NCBI RefSeq assembly: GCF_035581365.1 | Contig: NZ_CP141590.1 | Location: 186,001 to 250,000, forward strand | Direction: 5' to 3' | Source: Tsuneonella sp. CC-YZS046 | Lineage (GTDB): Bacteria; Pseudomonadota; Alphaproteobacteria; Sphingomonadales; Sphingomonadaceae | DNA length: 64,000 nt | Shown: piece by piece, positions 45,649-54,255 of the stretch | Layout of the letters: each line of letters begins with the position of its first letter | How positions within the stretch are numbered: position 1 is the first letter of the stretch | The notes under the pieces: model-generated | Databases searched by the model: none | Told to the model about the DNA's origin: nothing | The model's input: the letters and a program-made list of their open reading frames with translations, nothing else | Position numbers and translations under genes: made by a program

Positions 45649-46128
45649 ATGACGCCGCGTAGGTTCCGCCCGTCTCAGGCCGAGTTACGGGAGATGGCGG
45701 AAAAGCTGCTGCACTGGTCCAATGAGTTGGAGCGCGATTTCGGAATAAAGCCCGGCGAGCGCGGCATCGGCGACCGGCTTTTGGCCATTGCCATGAAGTA
45801 TTACCGGGTCCGCCGGCTGCGGGACGGCCAGTTGCCACCGGATCTGTTCGGCGAACCCGCCTGGGACATGCTGCTCGATCTCTACATCAACACCCGGCGC
45901 GGGCGGCTGGTTTCGATCACGAGCCTGTGCATCGCCTCGGCCGTGCCCGCGACCACCGCGCTGCGCCATATCTCCCTGCTGGAGGAGCGCGGCCTGCTGC
46001 AAAAGATTCCGGCGAAGCATGACCGGCGGGTCAGCTATGTCGAACTGACCGAACATGCCTATCAGGCGATGGAGTGCCATCTGGCGGACGTGGCCCAGCA
46101 TCTGCACGATCTGATACCCGATCTGTAA
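45649..46128 (+). CDS. MarR-like winged-helix protein (paralog 1)
   Basis: 159 aa, no signal peptide. Residues ~65-135 form a winged helix: GEPAWDMLLDLYIN, SITSLCIASAVPATTALRHI, LLEERGLLQKIPAKHDRR and SYVELTEHAY. The N-terminal ~60 residues are helical. It resembles MarR/winged-helix proteins from other sphingomonads. GAGGGG precedes the ATG, and the upstream region is AT-rich with dyads. The downstream gene is a clear paralog. Confidence 0.85.
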   Translation: MTPRRFRPSQAELREMAEKLLHWSNELERDFGIKPGERGIGDRLLAIAMKYYRVRRLRDGQLPPDLFGEPAWDMLLDLYINTRRGRLVSITSLCIASAVPATTALRHISLLEERGLLQKIPAKHDRRVSYVELTEHAYQAMECHLADVAQHLHDLIPDL

Positions 46129-46569
46129 GGCTCCGGGCGTGGCGCTTTTTCCGTAGCGCCTGGGCTTGGGCGGGGGCGCTTGTTCGGTCCGTGGCCGTCC
46201 AGCCTCTCCCGTTCTTCGCTGGCGTGAAGCTGGTGGTGCTTGCGCGGCTCCGTTGGAGGCGGGGCGGTTCAGGCCATCCGCCCTCGACACCTTCGGCATC
46301 GGCCAGCATAACGGCTTGCAAAATCATCCGCGTTGGCGCATGTTCAACGAATGGTCCGACCAAGCGCATGTGCTAATGTATAGCGCAGTATTTCCGCATA
46401 GATTTTGAAGATATAACGCTTAATCAATCTTGCGGATTTAGAAGCCGAATTTACCCCGCTAAAAATGATCGGTGCCATTAAAGTATATTGATAATGTCTA
46501 TTTAAATTCCTATTGCTTTTTCGGGGGTCTGCCAGATCAAGGCTGATCCATTGAAAAATGGGGGGATTC
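46129..46569. other. Intergenic region between the two MarR-like paralogs
   Basis: A 441-base gap. The first half is GC-rich without a supported gene and has only a short dyad (GGCGCT-N8-AGCGCC near 46141-46160). The second half (about 46370-46530) is AT-rich like the promoter of the first paralog and probably drives the second. Confidence 0.5.
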
Positions 46570-47073
46570 ATGAGTTCGCATGCGGCTCGACCCTCGCTTG
46601 CCGAATTGCGGCAGGTGTCGGACAAGTTGCTGCTCTGGTTCGATGAAGTCAGGCAGCAACTGGCCGAAGAGGTGAGTTCGGGGGACGCGGCGGAGCAGCA
46701 GGATACGCTGTCTGCCCTGAGCGTGACTTACTATCGCGTCCGCAGGACCCGGGACAATTACTTTCCCAGGCAATTGTTCGGCGAGCCGGCCTGGGACATA
46801 TTGCTCGATCTCTATATCAATCACGGGCAGGGGCGGAAGATATCCGTTTCCAGCCTGTGCGTCGCCGCCATGGTGCCGGCCACTACGGCGCTGCGCTATA
46901 TCGCCATGCTGGAAGATCAGGGCCTGCTGCGCAAGGTCGCTTCCGAGCATGATCGGCGGGTCAGCCTCGTCGAGCTGACCGACAAGGGATGCGCGGCGAT
47001 GGAAGCCTATATGACCAGCGTTGCCGTCGAAATCGTGGATCTGCTGGCCGAGCGCCGCAGGAACGCGGGCTGA
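46570..47073 (+). CDS. MarR-like winged-helix protein (paralog 2)
   Basis: 167 aa from ATG 46570, which has GGGGGGATTC directly before it; an ATG at 46558 overlaps that ribosome site. It is paralogous to the preceding gene over its whole length (FGEPAWDILLDLYIN, VSSLCVAAMVPATTALRYIA, SEHDRRVSLVELTDKG). It has its own AT-rich upstream region, so the pair is duplicated but separately promoted. Targets are unknown. Confidence 0.85.
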   Translation: MSSHAARPSLAELRQVSDKLLLWFDEVRQQLAEEVSSGDAAEQQDTLSALSVTYYRVRRTRDNYFPRQLFGEPAWDILLDLYINHGQGRKISVSSLCVAAMVPATTALRYIAMLEDQGLLRKVASEHDRRVSLVELTDKGCAAMEAYMTSVAVEIVDLLAERRRNAG

Positions 47074-47216
47074 GGGCCGTCGCGCCCGGGTCAGGGCCTG
47101 TTTGCATGGCCGTGGCTTGGGCCTGACAGGCGCGGGGCCGCAAGACAAGGCGATGCTGCTTTTGACGGCGGCATGATCGGCGCTGCGCCGCGCCGCATGG
47201 GAAGCCGGCAGGGGCT

Positions 47217-47365
47217 GGAGCATATGCTCCGCCACCCGCCGGCCCATGACGGCAGCCCCAAGCCTGCCGTCATGTCCCCCCTGGCCGCATCCTCGCAGCC
47301 CGGAAATCAACCGTTTTTCCGTGATTTCGGGTCAGCAAGCGATTCCGCTTGCTTGGAAATCACGG
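47217..47365. repeat. Cluster of inverted repeats between MarR-like gene and motB
   Basis: In a 304-base gap between convergent genes: palindrome GGAGCATATGCTCC (47217-47230); CATGACGGCAG-N8-CTGCCGTCATG (47245-47274); and a two-part hairpin CCGTGATTTC-GGGTC-AGCAAGCG-ATTC-CGCTTGCT-TG-GAAATCACGG (47319-47365). An extra GAAATCA copy near 47303 could pair alternatively with the left arm. None has a proper T-run, so Rho-independent termination is uncertain for motB or the MarR-like gene. Confidence 0.7.
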
Positions 47366-47377
47366 TAGATCCTGACC

Positions 47378-48226
47378 CTAATTGGACATCAGGATCGAGA
47401 TCCTGCGATTACGCGGATCGGACGGGTCGTCCTTCACCAGCAATTCGCGGTCGGCCACGCCCTCGATCCGGCGGAAGCGGGCCTGGGCCACGCCTTCGCG
47501 CATCAATGCCTGACGGGTCGCTTCCGCGCGGCCTGCCGAAAGCGCCCAGTTGTTGCCCGTGCCGCCATTCTTCCAGGGCACGGCGTCGGTATGGCCGCGA
47601 ATGGTCAAGCCCCCGTTCACCGGCGCGACGGTGTGGCCGATGGCATCCAGCAGCTGCGTCGCTTCCGCGGTCAACACGGTGGTGCCGAGCTGGAACATGG
47701 AGAAGTCGGCATCGTCCACCAGGTCGATCCGGATGCCTTCCGTGGTGTTCACCAGCCTTACCTGACGGAGCAGGCGCCGCATTTTTTCGGACGCCGCCAG
47801 CTTTTCCTCCAGGCGCTTGCGCATGGCTTCGATCGTCTTTTCGCGCGTCGCGCCTTCCTTCTGCCCGCCGCTGGTGTCACGCGGGATTGTGAGGGATTGC
47901 GTGCCCGTCTGCCCCATGCGGTGGGGATAATTGTCGGCGGACACGATTGAATCGCCGCCCAGCATCCCGTCCGAACCCGCGCTCTGCTCGCGCAGCTTGA
48001 CGAGGGTAGGCGTGAAATAGTCGGCCAATCCCTTGCGCTGGTTTTCCTCAGTCGCGCCGAGCAGCCAGAGCAGCAGGAAGAAAGCCATCATCGCGGTCAC
48101 GAAATCCGCATAGGCGACTTTCCATGCGCCGCCGTGGTGCCCGCCGCCCTCGGCCAGCACCACCTTCTTGACGATGACGGGCGGCAGCGGTTCGTTCCGT
48201 CCGCGCTTCTTGCCTGGCCCCGCCAT
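47378..48226 (-). CDS. motB: Flagellar stator protein MotB
   Basis: 282 aa. A single N-terminal membrane segment (YADFVTAMMAFFLLLWLLGA) carries the proton-binding Asp41. A linker follows, then a C-terminal OmpA-like peptidoglycan-binding domain (IRGHTDAVPW, NWALSAGRAEATRQAL, DPRNRRISILM). It starts one base after motA ends and is the last gene of the long flgB-motB operon. Confidence 0.96.
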   Translation of the reverse strand: MAGPGKKRGRNEPLPPVIVKKVVLAEGGGHHGGAWKVAYADFVTAMMAFFLLLWLLGATEENQRKGLADYFTPTLVKLREQSAGSDGMLGGDSIVSADNYPHRMGQTGTQSLTIPRDTSGGQKEGATREKTIEAMRKRLEEKLAASEKMRRLLRQVRLVNTTEGIRIDLVDDADFSMFQLGTTVLTAEATQLLDAIGHTVAPVNGGLTIRGHTDAVPWKNGGTGNNWALSAGRAEATRQALMREGVAQARFRRIEGVADRELLVKDDPSDPRNRRISILMSN

Positions 48227-48227
48227 C

Positions 48228-49091
48228 TCAGCGGCCCCGCAGGCTGTCGAGGAGTTCGGTCAGGCCGGGGCGGAAGGCATGGCCCAGGCCGGAACGGGCG
48301 GATTCCACCACCAGCGGCTGCGGCCAGCCATAGAGCGAGGAGATGATAACCTGCTTCACGGCGTGGAAGACCTGCTCGTCCTGCCCGATCACCTGCTTGA
48401 GCCGCCCGGCCAGCGGGCCGACGATGCCATAGGCCAGCAGCACGCCCAGAAAGGTGCCGACGAGCGCGGAGCCGATCATGCCGCCCAGGATCGCCGGGGG
48501 CTTGTCGATCGACCCCATGGTCTTCACCACGCCGAGCACGGCGGCGACGATGCCCAGCGCCGGCAGCGCGTCCGCCAGGCTTTGCAGGGCGTGCTGAGGT
48601 TCGTGCATCTCGTGGAAATGGGTCTTGATGGCATTGTCCATCACTTCCTCGACCGCATGGGTTTCGAGCGTGCCCGAGGACACCACGATCAGCGTCAGCG
48701 TATCGCAGATGAGCGCGATCAGTGGCTTGTTGCCCAGCAGCCGCGGAAATTCCGCGAAGATGGGAGAGGTGTCGGGTTCCTGCACATGGCTTTCCAGGGC
48801 GACCGGCCCTTCGCTGCGCAGGAGCTTCATCAGCCTGGTGGTGAGCAGGATCGCGTCGATATGATCCTGCTTGGTGTGCCTGGGGCCTTTGAAGACCTTG
48901 GCCAGCCCAGCGCCGATGGCCTTGAGTTCGTGCATGGAATTGCCCGCGATCAGCGCCCCGATCGCGGCGCCGCCGATGATGAGCATTTCGTGCGGAAGGG
49001 CATGCATCACTGGCCCGAGCGCGCCGCCCGTAAGTGCGAAGCCGCCGAAAACCATGATGATCAGGACGATGATCCCGATTGCAGCAAACAT
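48228..49091 (-). CDS. motA: Flagellar stator protein MotA
   Basis: 287 aa with four membrane segments and the typical N-terminus GIIVLIIMVFGGFALTGG. The second half has the proton-channel block LADALPALGIVAAVLGVVKTMG followed by GALVGTFLGVLLAYG-like sequence. It forms the ion channel with MotB. It follows flgL by 33 bases on the same strand. Confidence 0.96.
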   Translation of the reverse strand: MFAAIGIIVLIIMVFGGFALTGGALGPVMHALPHEMLIIGGAAIGALIAGNSMHELKAIGAGLAKVFKGPRHTKQDHIDAILLTTRLMKLLRSEGPVALESHVQEPDTSPIFAEFPRLLGNKPLIALICDTLTLIVVSSGTLETHAVEEVMDNAIKTHFHEMHEPQHALQSLADALPALGIVAAVLGVVKTMGSIDKPPAILGGMIGSALVGTFLGVLLAYGIVGPLAGRLKQVIGQDEQVFHAVKQVIISSLYGWPQPLVVESARSGLGHAFRPGLTELLDSLRGR

Positions 49092-49124
49092 TTCAATAAT
49101 CCCTTTCCGTCAGGTTTTCGTGCT

Positions 49125-50039
49125 TCACTGAATCAGATTGAAAAGCGAAAGATTGGCGAGCTTCACGAAGCTCGCCTGGCTGGCTTCGAGCACCGTCATC
49201 ATCTGCTGGAGCTGGGTAATCGCGCTGGATACGTCCGTGCTGCCGATTACCGATTGTTCATCGGCCCGCATCTCGCCCTGGCGCTGATACCGCTCGATAT
49301 TGAGATCGACCCAGTTCATCCGGGCGCCGAGCACGGTCTGGGTGGTGGTGATCTTCTCAAGGCCCGCGTTCATCGCGCCGAGCGCTTCGTTCGCCGCCGC
49401 GGTCGGATCGCCGGTGCCGCTCGAGAGCGCGGCGGCAAGGGTGCCGATCACCGCGAACAGGTCGGTCGAAGTGCCATTGTGGGTGAAATTGAAGACTTCC
49501 GGCCCGGTCACGCCGCGCACCACGCTCTGGCCGTCGCCGAGCGGCAGCTCGTTTGAGCTGGATGTGCCGATATAGACCGCGTTGCCGCTGCCGTCCGTGG
49601 AATAGGCATTGCCCGCGGCCTCTCCGCCGAACAGCGCATGGCCGGCGCTGTCGCGGGAATTGGCAAGGGCGATCAGGTTGGCCTTGATGTTGGCAAGCTG
49701 CTCGCCGATTATCTGGCGCTGGGCATCGTTCAGCGTGCCGTTGGCGGCCTGGGTGGCCAGTTCCTGCGCCCGCGCGAGATTGTTGGCGATCTCCGCAACG
49801 GCGCTGTTCGCAAGGGTGAGGTCGGCATTGGCGCGATTGGCGTTGCTGAGACTGGCGGCGCTGATGGTGTCGGCGCGGGCCAGTTCCCGCAGGCGCGCGG
49901 CGGCGACCGGATCGTCGGATGAACGGCTCAGGCGCTGGCCGCTGGCGATCTGCGCCTGCAGGCTCTCGGCCTGCTTGCGCAAGGTGTTCATGTTCAGCGT
50001 GGACCGTTCGTAGAAAGCGCTGGTGGAAAGGATCGTCAT
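49125..50039 (-). CDS. flgL: Flagellar hook-filament junction protein FlgL (HAP3)
   Basis: 304 aa, flagellin-like. The N-terminal helix STSAFYERSTLNMNTLRKQA continues into LQAQIASGQRLSRSSDDPVAAARLREL, and the C-terminal helix reads SAITQLQQMMTVLEASQASFVKLANLSLFNLI. It follows flgK by seven bases. Confidence 0.95.
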   Translation of the reverse strand: MTILSTSAFYERSTLNMNTLRKQAESLQAQIASGQRLSRSSDDPVAAARLRELARADTISAASLSNANRANADLTLANSAVAEIANNLARAQELATQAANGTLNDAQRQIIGEQLANIKANLIALANSRDSAGHALFGGEAAGNAYSTDGSGNAVYIGTSSSNELPLGDGQSVVRGVTGPEVFNFTHNGTSTDLFAVIGTLAAALSSGTGDPTAAANEALGAMNAGLEKITTTQTVLGARMNWVDLNIERYQRQGEMRADEQSVIGSTDVSSAITQLQQMMTVLEASQASFVKLANLSLFNLIQ

Positions 50040-50046
50040 GGTTGCG

Positions 50047-51384
50047 TCATCCTATGCCCAGGATCGTGTCGAAGAGTTCGGTGGCGACCTGCATCGCCCG
50101 CCCCGAGGCCTGAAAGGCCTGCTGGTAGCGGACGAGATTGACCGCTTCCTGATCGAGATCGACGCCTGCCTGGCTCGACAGCGCGATCTTGGCCGAGGCC
50201 GCTATAGTGACCAGCGCATCGCGCGTGGTGGTGCGTCCGAAAACCTTGCTGGAGATATCGAACAGCAGATTATTGGTGTCGCCGGCGATGTCGTTGGTGG
50301 AAAGCGCGGTCCGCAGGGCGGTGAGATTGGCCGCATCGCGTGAACCCGCCGGCGCGCCCGCGGGTGCGGTGGCGATCCCCGAGGCGCTGGCGAGCGTAAC
50401 CGCGATGTCGCTTGCGCCGCTGCCCGAGAACATCGGCTGGCCCGCCGAGCCGTCCAGCGCCGTGCCGCCGGTCTGGATCGAGTTGACGGTCGTGACCAGT
50501 TCGGCCGCGATGCCGTCCAGGGCGGCGTGGGTATCGCGCACATGCACCAGCGCCTGAGCCGCGCCCGCAATGTCCCCGCCCGAGAGCGTGACCGGCGATC
50601 CCCCGACGGAAAAGGACAAGGTCCCATCGGCGGCGGTCGTGCTGGCCAGCTGCGCGGCGGTGCCGCCCTGGACCAGCGGAACCGCGCCGCCCGAGCCGAT
50701 CCGGATCTCGACAGTGTAATCTGAGGCGATGGTGATCGAAATATCGGCATGTTCGCTCAGCTTCTGCAGCATCAGATCGCGCTGATCGAGCAGGGAGGAT
50801 TGGTCCGAGCTGCCGTTCTGGGCCCTGGCAAGGCGCAGATTGATCCGGGCAAGCTCCTCGGCATAGACATTGACGTCGTTCACGCTCGCGGCGGCGTTGA
50901 ATTGCAGCCCGTCCCGGACGGAGTCGAGCGCGCCCGCCGCCAGATTGAAGCTGCGCGCAAGCGTCTGCGCGCGTTCGAGGGCGGACGAACGCAAGGACAG
51001 ATTGGTGGGATCGGAGGTCAGCGCTTCGAGCGAAGCCTCGAAATCGATGATCGTGGTATAGACCTTGGTGTTTTCCAGCGAGGCCTCGATATTCTCCAGG
51101 CCCGACAGTTCGGCGTTCGCGCGGCTCACGTCGCTAGTCGTCCGCCGCACTTCGGCCAGACGGAAAAGATCGGCATTGCGAACGACGCGGTTCAGCCTGA
51201 CCCCGGAAAGCGAGACATCGCCGATCTGCCCCATCGCGGTCGGAGAAGCGACTTCCGACAGCTCGACCGAACGCCGGACATAGCCCTGGCTGGATGCGTT
51301 GGCGATGTTCTGAGAGGTGATCTCCAGCGCCGCGCGCGCCGTCTTCGCGCCGCTTGCCGCAATCGAGAGCAGGTCGGATGCCAT
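50047..51384 (-). CDS. flgK: Flagellar hook-associated protein FlgK (HAP1)
   Basis: 445 aa. The N-terminus SIAASGAKTARAALEITSQNIANASSQGYVRRSVEL has the axial-protein ANASxxGY motif, and the C-terminus ends VNLVRYQQAFQASGRAMQVATELFDTILGIG. It begins three bases after flgJ. Confidence 0.95.
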   Translation of the reverse strand: MASDLLSIAASGAKTARAALEITSQNIANASSQGYVRRSVELSEVASPTAMGQIGDVSLSGVRLNRVVRNADLFRLAEVRRTTSDVSRANAELSGLENIEASLENTKVYTTIIDFEASLEALTSDPTNLSLRSSALERAQTLARSFNLAAGALDSVRDGLQFNAAASVNDVNVYAEELARINLRLARAQNGSSDQSSLLDQRDLMLQKLSEHADISITIASDYTVEIRIGSGGAVPLVQGGTAAQLASTTAADGTLSFSVGGSPVTLSGGDIAGAAQALVHVRDTHAALDGIAAELVTTVNSIQTGGTALDGSAGQPMFSGSGASDIAVTLASASGIATAPAGAPAGSRDAANLTALRTALSTNDIAGDTNNLLFDISSKVFGRTTTRDALVTIAASAKIALSSQAGVDLDQEAVNLVRYQQAFQASGRAMQVATELFDTILGIG

Positions 51385-51387
51385 GGA

Positions 51388-51675
51388 TCAGACCTCCTTA
51401 TCCATGCCCATCTGGCGCGCCAGATGGGCCTCGATCACCTTGCCCAGCCCGAGTGATCCGCTATCCGCCAGAATGTCGGCGAAGCGTTCGTCCAGCATCT
51501 GCCGGAACGTGCCGTTGGCCTGGCTGGAGAACAGGCTGTCGCCGAAGCCGGCCTGGCGGGCCGAAGACAGCATCTGCCGCGCGAAGATCGCCTCGAAGCG
51601 CGTGGCCGCCTGGGCCAGCGCCTGCCGGTCGTCGCTTTTCGGCGCAAGCGGAAGAGAGGACGTGATCGCGATCAT
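51388..51675 (-). CDS. flgJ: Rod-binding protein, FlgJ N-terminal domain only
   Basis: 95 aa with the rod-cap block AQAATRFEAIFARQMLSSARQAGFGDSLF, then TFRQMLDERFADILADSGSLGLGKVI. The C-terminal muramidase domain of enterobacterial FlgJ is missing, as in other alphaproteobacteria; a separate transglycosylase gene at 59.5 kb probably opens the cell wall. Its ATG overlaps the flgI stop. Confidence 0.9.
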   Translation of the reverse strand: MIAITSSLPLAPKSDDRQALAQAATRFEAIFARQMLSSARQAGFGDSLFSSQANGTFRQMLDERFADILADSGSLGLGKVIEAHLARQMGMDKEV

Positions 51676-52772
51676 ATCACCACCATTTCGGCATTGAGGG
51701 CGCCCGCCTGCTTGAGCGATTCAAGGATCGCCACGAGGTCGGACGGGGTGACGCCGAGCATGTTGAGAGCGTCCACCAGCTGGGCCAGCGAGGCGCCGGG
51801 CTGGAAGTTGACGACATGTGCGCCGCCTTCCTCCACGCTGATCGAGCTGCTCTGCTCGGTTGCGGTGCGGCCCTGGCTGAACGGCGCGGGCTGCACCACC
51901 CGCGGGCTTTCGTCGACGCGGACCACGAGCTTGCCGTGGCTGATGGCGGCTGGCGCGAGGCGGACGGCACTGTTGATGACGACCGTTCCGGTGCGGCTGT
52001 TGACGATCACCTTGGCGCGGCTCTCGGCTGGCTTCACGTCGATCATTTCGATCTGGGCCATCATGCTGCCGCGCATGTCGGTTCCGAACGGCAGATTGAG
52101 GGCCAGCGTGACCCCGTCCTCGATCGTCGCGGTTCCGGGAAAGCGGGCATTGATGGCGTCCCGCACCCGGCTGGCGGTGAGGAAATCCGCTTCGAACAGG
52201 TTCCAGCGCAGGACATCGGAATTTTCGAAGCCGGTATCCACCGCGCGTTCGACGCTGGCGCCGCTGGCGATCCGGCCGACGGTCGGAACGTTGACGGAAA
52301 GCTTGGACCCGTCGCGGCCCGATACGCCGAGGCCGCCCACGGCGAGATTGCCCTGGGCCATCGCATAGATCTGTCCGTCCGCGCCATAGAGCGGGGTCAG
52401 GATCAGGGCGCCGCCGCGAACGCTCTTGGCCTTGCCGATGGTGGAAACGGTAACGTCGATCCGCTGGCCCGGCTTGGCGAAGGCGGGCAGGTCGGCGGTA
52501 ATCATCACCGCGGCCGCGTTCTTGAGGCCGGGGCTGACGCCAGGGGGCAATTGCAGCCCCATCCGGCCCGAAACCCCGCGCATGGCCTGGGTGAGATATT
52601 CCAGATTGTCGTCCCCGGTGCCTTCAAGCCCGACCACGATGCCGTATCCGGTCAATTGGTTGGACCTCACGCCCTGGAACGTGCCCAGATCGCGCACGCG
52701 CTCGGCATGGGCGGGAAAGGCCGCCGCAACGAGAGCGAAGGTGGCGAACAGGATGGAAAGGATACGAGACAT
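51672..52772 (-). CDS. flgI: Flagellar P-ring protein FlgI
   Basis: 366 aa from ATG 52772, which is preceded by GAGGT. It has a signal peptide (ILSILFATFALVAAAFPAHA) and typical blocks VRDLGTFQGVRSNQLTGYGI, VGLEGTGD and GLKNAAAVMITADLPAF, ending LVAILESLKQAGALNAEMVVI. It forms the periplasmic P ring. The upstream open frame to 52952 overlaps flgH in another frame and is not used. Confidence 0.95.
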   Translation of the reverse strand: MSRILSILFATFALVAAAFPAHAERVRDLGTFQGVRSNQLTGYGIVVGLEGTGDDNLEYLTQAMRGVSGRMGLQLPPGVSPGLKNAAAVMITADLPAFAKPGQRIDVTVSTIGKAKSVRGGALILTPLYGADGQIYAMAQGNLAVGGLGVSGRDGSKLSVNVPTVGRIASGASVERAVDTGFENSDVLRWNLFEADFLTASRVRDAINARFPGTATIEDGVTLALNLPFGTDMRGSMMAQIEMIDVKPAESRAKVIVNSRTGTVVINSAVRLAPAAISHGKLVVRVDESPRVVQPAPFSQGRTATEQSSSISVEEGGAHVVNFQPGASLAQLVDALNMLGVTPSDLVAILESLKQAGALNAEMVVI

Positions 52773-52780
52773 GGCGGACC

Positions 52781-53440
52781 TCAAAATGGACTGATCATGT
52801 TGAAGAAGCGGCTGAGCCAACCTTCGCGGCTGGCCCGCTGGATCGCTCCCTTGCCGGAATAGACGATCCGCGCGTCCGCCACCCGGGTGGAGACGATGCG
52901 GCTGTCCTCGTCGATATCGGCAAGCCGCACGATACCGGAGAACTGGACCCATTCTTCACCCTGGCTCAGCTTCAAGCGCTTTTCCCCTCTTACGAGAGCC
53001 GTTCCGTTCGGGCGAACTTCCGCGATGGTGACGCCGACCTGACCGGACAGGCTGCTGGTCTGCGTCGCATTCCCCTGTCCCTTGAACGACGATTGTCCCG
53101 AGGCTTTAAGGGCATTGGGGTTGAGAAAATCGAGCGGGCCGGCGGTTGGCGGGGTAATCGAGAAGCCGCCATCGCGGTCCGTCTTGGACCCGGCCGACTT
53201 GGAGGTGACCGTATTTTCCACCAGCACGATGGTCAGCGGATCGCCGACCGCGCGCGCGCGATTGCCCTGATGCAGGGGGGCGTAGCCGTTGGCCACGTTG
53301 AAGATGCTGCCGTCAGCCGTCGCCGGCGCGGCGGGCGCGACCGGCAGAGCGGCGGCGAATTCCGGCGCACGCTTGGATTTTGCGAAAGCCGGGGCCGTTC
53401 CGGCCAGCAGCATCGCTGCGAGGAGAAAGGCTTTGTGCAT
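52781..53440 (-). CDS. flgH: Flagellar L-ring protein FlgH
   Basis: 219 aa from ATG 53440, five bases after flgG. Family blocks: DGSIFNVANGYAPLHQGNRA, VGDPLTIVLVENTVTSKSAG, ALVRGEKRLKLSQGEEWVQF and SGIVRLADIDEDSRIVSTRV. The signal peptide (FLLAAMLLAGTAPAFAKS) looks like a type I signal and has no lipobox cysteine, whereas FlgH is normally a lipoprotein. Confidence 0.94.
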   Translation of the reverse strand: MHKAFLLAAMLLAGTAPAFAKSKRAPEFAAALPVAPAAPATADGSIFNVANGYAPLHQGNRARAVGDPLTIVLVENTVTSKSAGSKTDRDGGFSITPPTAGPLDFLNPNALKASGQSSFKGQGNATQTSSLSGQVGVTIAEVRPNGTALVRGEKRLKLSQGEEWVQFSGIVRLADIDEDSRIVSTRVADARIVYSGKGAIQRASREGWLSRFFNMISPF

Positions 53441-53445
53441 GGCGA

Positions 53446-54234
53446 TTACAGCGTCTGGTTGGCGTTGCGGAGCATTTCGTCGACCGCCGAAATCATCTTG
53501 GAATTGATTTCGTAGGCGCGCTGGCATTCGATCATGTCCACCAGCTCTTCGACGACGTTCACGTTGGATGCCTCGAGCATCCCCTGGCGGATATTGCCGC
53601 GTCCGGCCTCGCCGGCGGTGCCAAGCTGTGCCGCGCCGCTCGCGCCGGTTTCCAACAGGAAGTTGTCGCTCATGGCCTGCAGCCCGGCGGGATTGGCGAA
53701 GGATGCGATATGGATCTGGCCAAGCTCGGTCGGCGTGCCGCTGCCGGCGGTGGTGGCCGAGACGGTGCCGTCGGGCGCGACGGTGATGGCGGTGGCGTCT
53801 TCCGGAACCGTGATCCCGGGCATGACCTTGTATCCCTGAACCGTCACCAGTTCCCCTTCGGCCGAGCGCGTGAAATTGCCTGCACGCGTATAGGCGGTCT
53901 GGCCGCCGGGCAGCTCGACCTGGAAATAGCCGTCGCCGTCCAGCGCCAGGTCCAGCGCGTTGCCCGTGTTGTTGAGCGTGCCCTGGGTGGCGATCCGGCT
54001 GGTGGACTGGACCGCGACGCCCGTGCCGAGATTGAGGCCGGTCGCGTAATCTGTCTCGCTGCTGGACTGCTGCCCGGCCACGCGCAGGTTCTGATAGGCC
54101 AGCGTGGCGAAATTGGCGCGGTCCCGCTTGAAGGCGGTGGTGCCGACATTGGCGAGGTTGTTCGCGATCACGCGCATCCGCGTGTCTTGCGCTTCCAGCC
54201 CGGTGCGGGCGACTTGGAGTGCGGAATTCGGCAT
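53446..54234 (-). CDS. flgG: Flagellar distal rod protein FlgG
   Basis: 262 aa. The N-terminus ALQVARTGLEAQDTRMRVIA continues into NNLANVGTTAFKRDRANF; the middle has LDLALDGDGYFQVELPGGQT; the C-terminus is NVVEELVDMIECQRAYEINS. The length is the same as in E. coli FlgG. Confidence 0.96.
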   Translation of the reverse strand: MPNSALQVARTGLEAQDTRMRVIANNLANVGTTAFKRDRANFATLAYQNLRVAGQQSSSETDYATGLNLGTGVAVQSTSRIATQGTLNNTGNALDLALDGDGYFQVELPGGQTAYTRAGNFTRSAEGELVTVQGYKVMPGITVPEDATAITVAPDGTVSATTAGSGTPTELGQIHIASFANPAGLQAMSDNFLLETGASGAAQLGTAGEAGRGNIRQGMLEASNVNVVEELVDMIECQRAYEINSKMISAVDEMLRNANQTL

Positions 54235-54255
54235 GGGTCAGTCTCCCTCGGAAAA

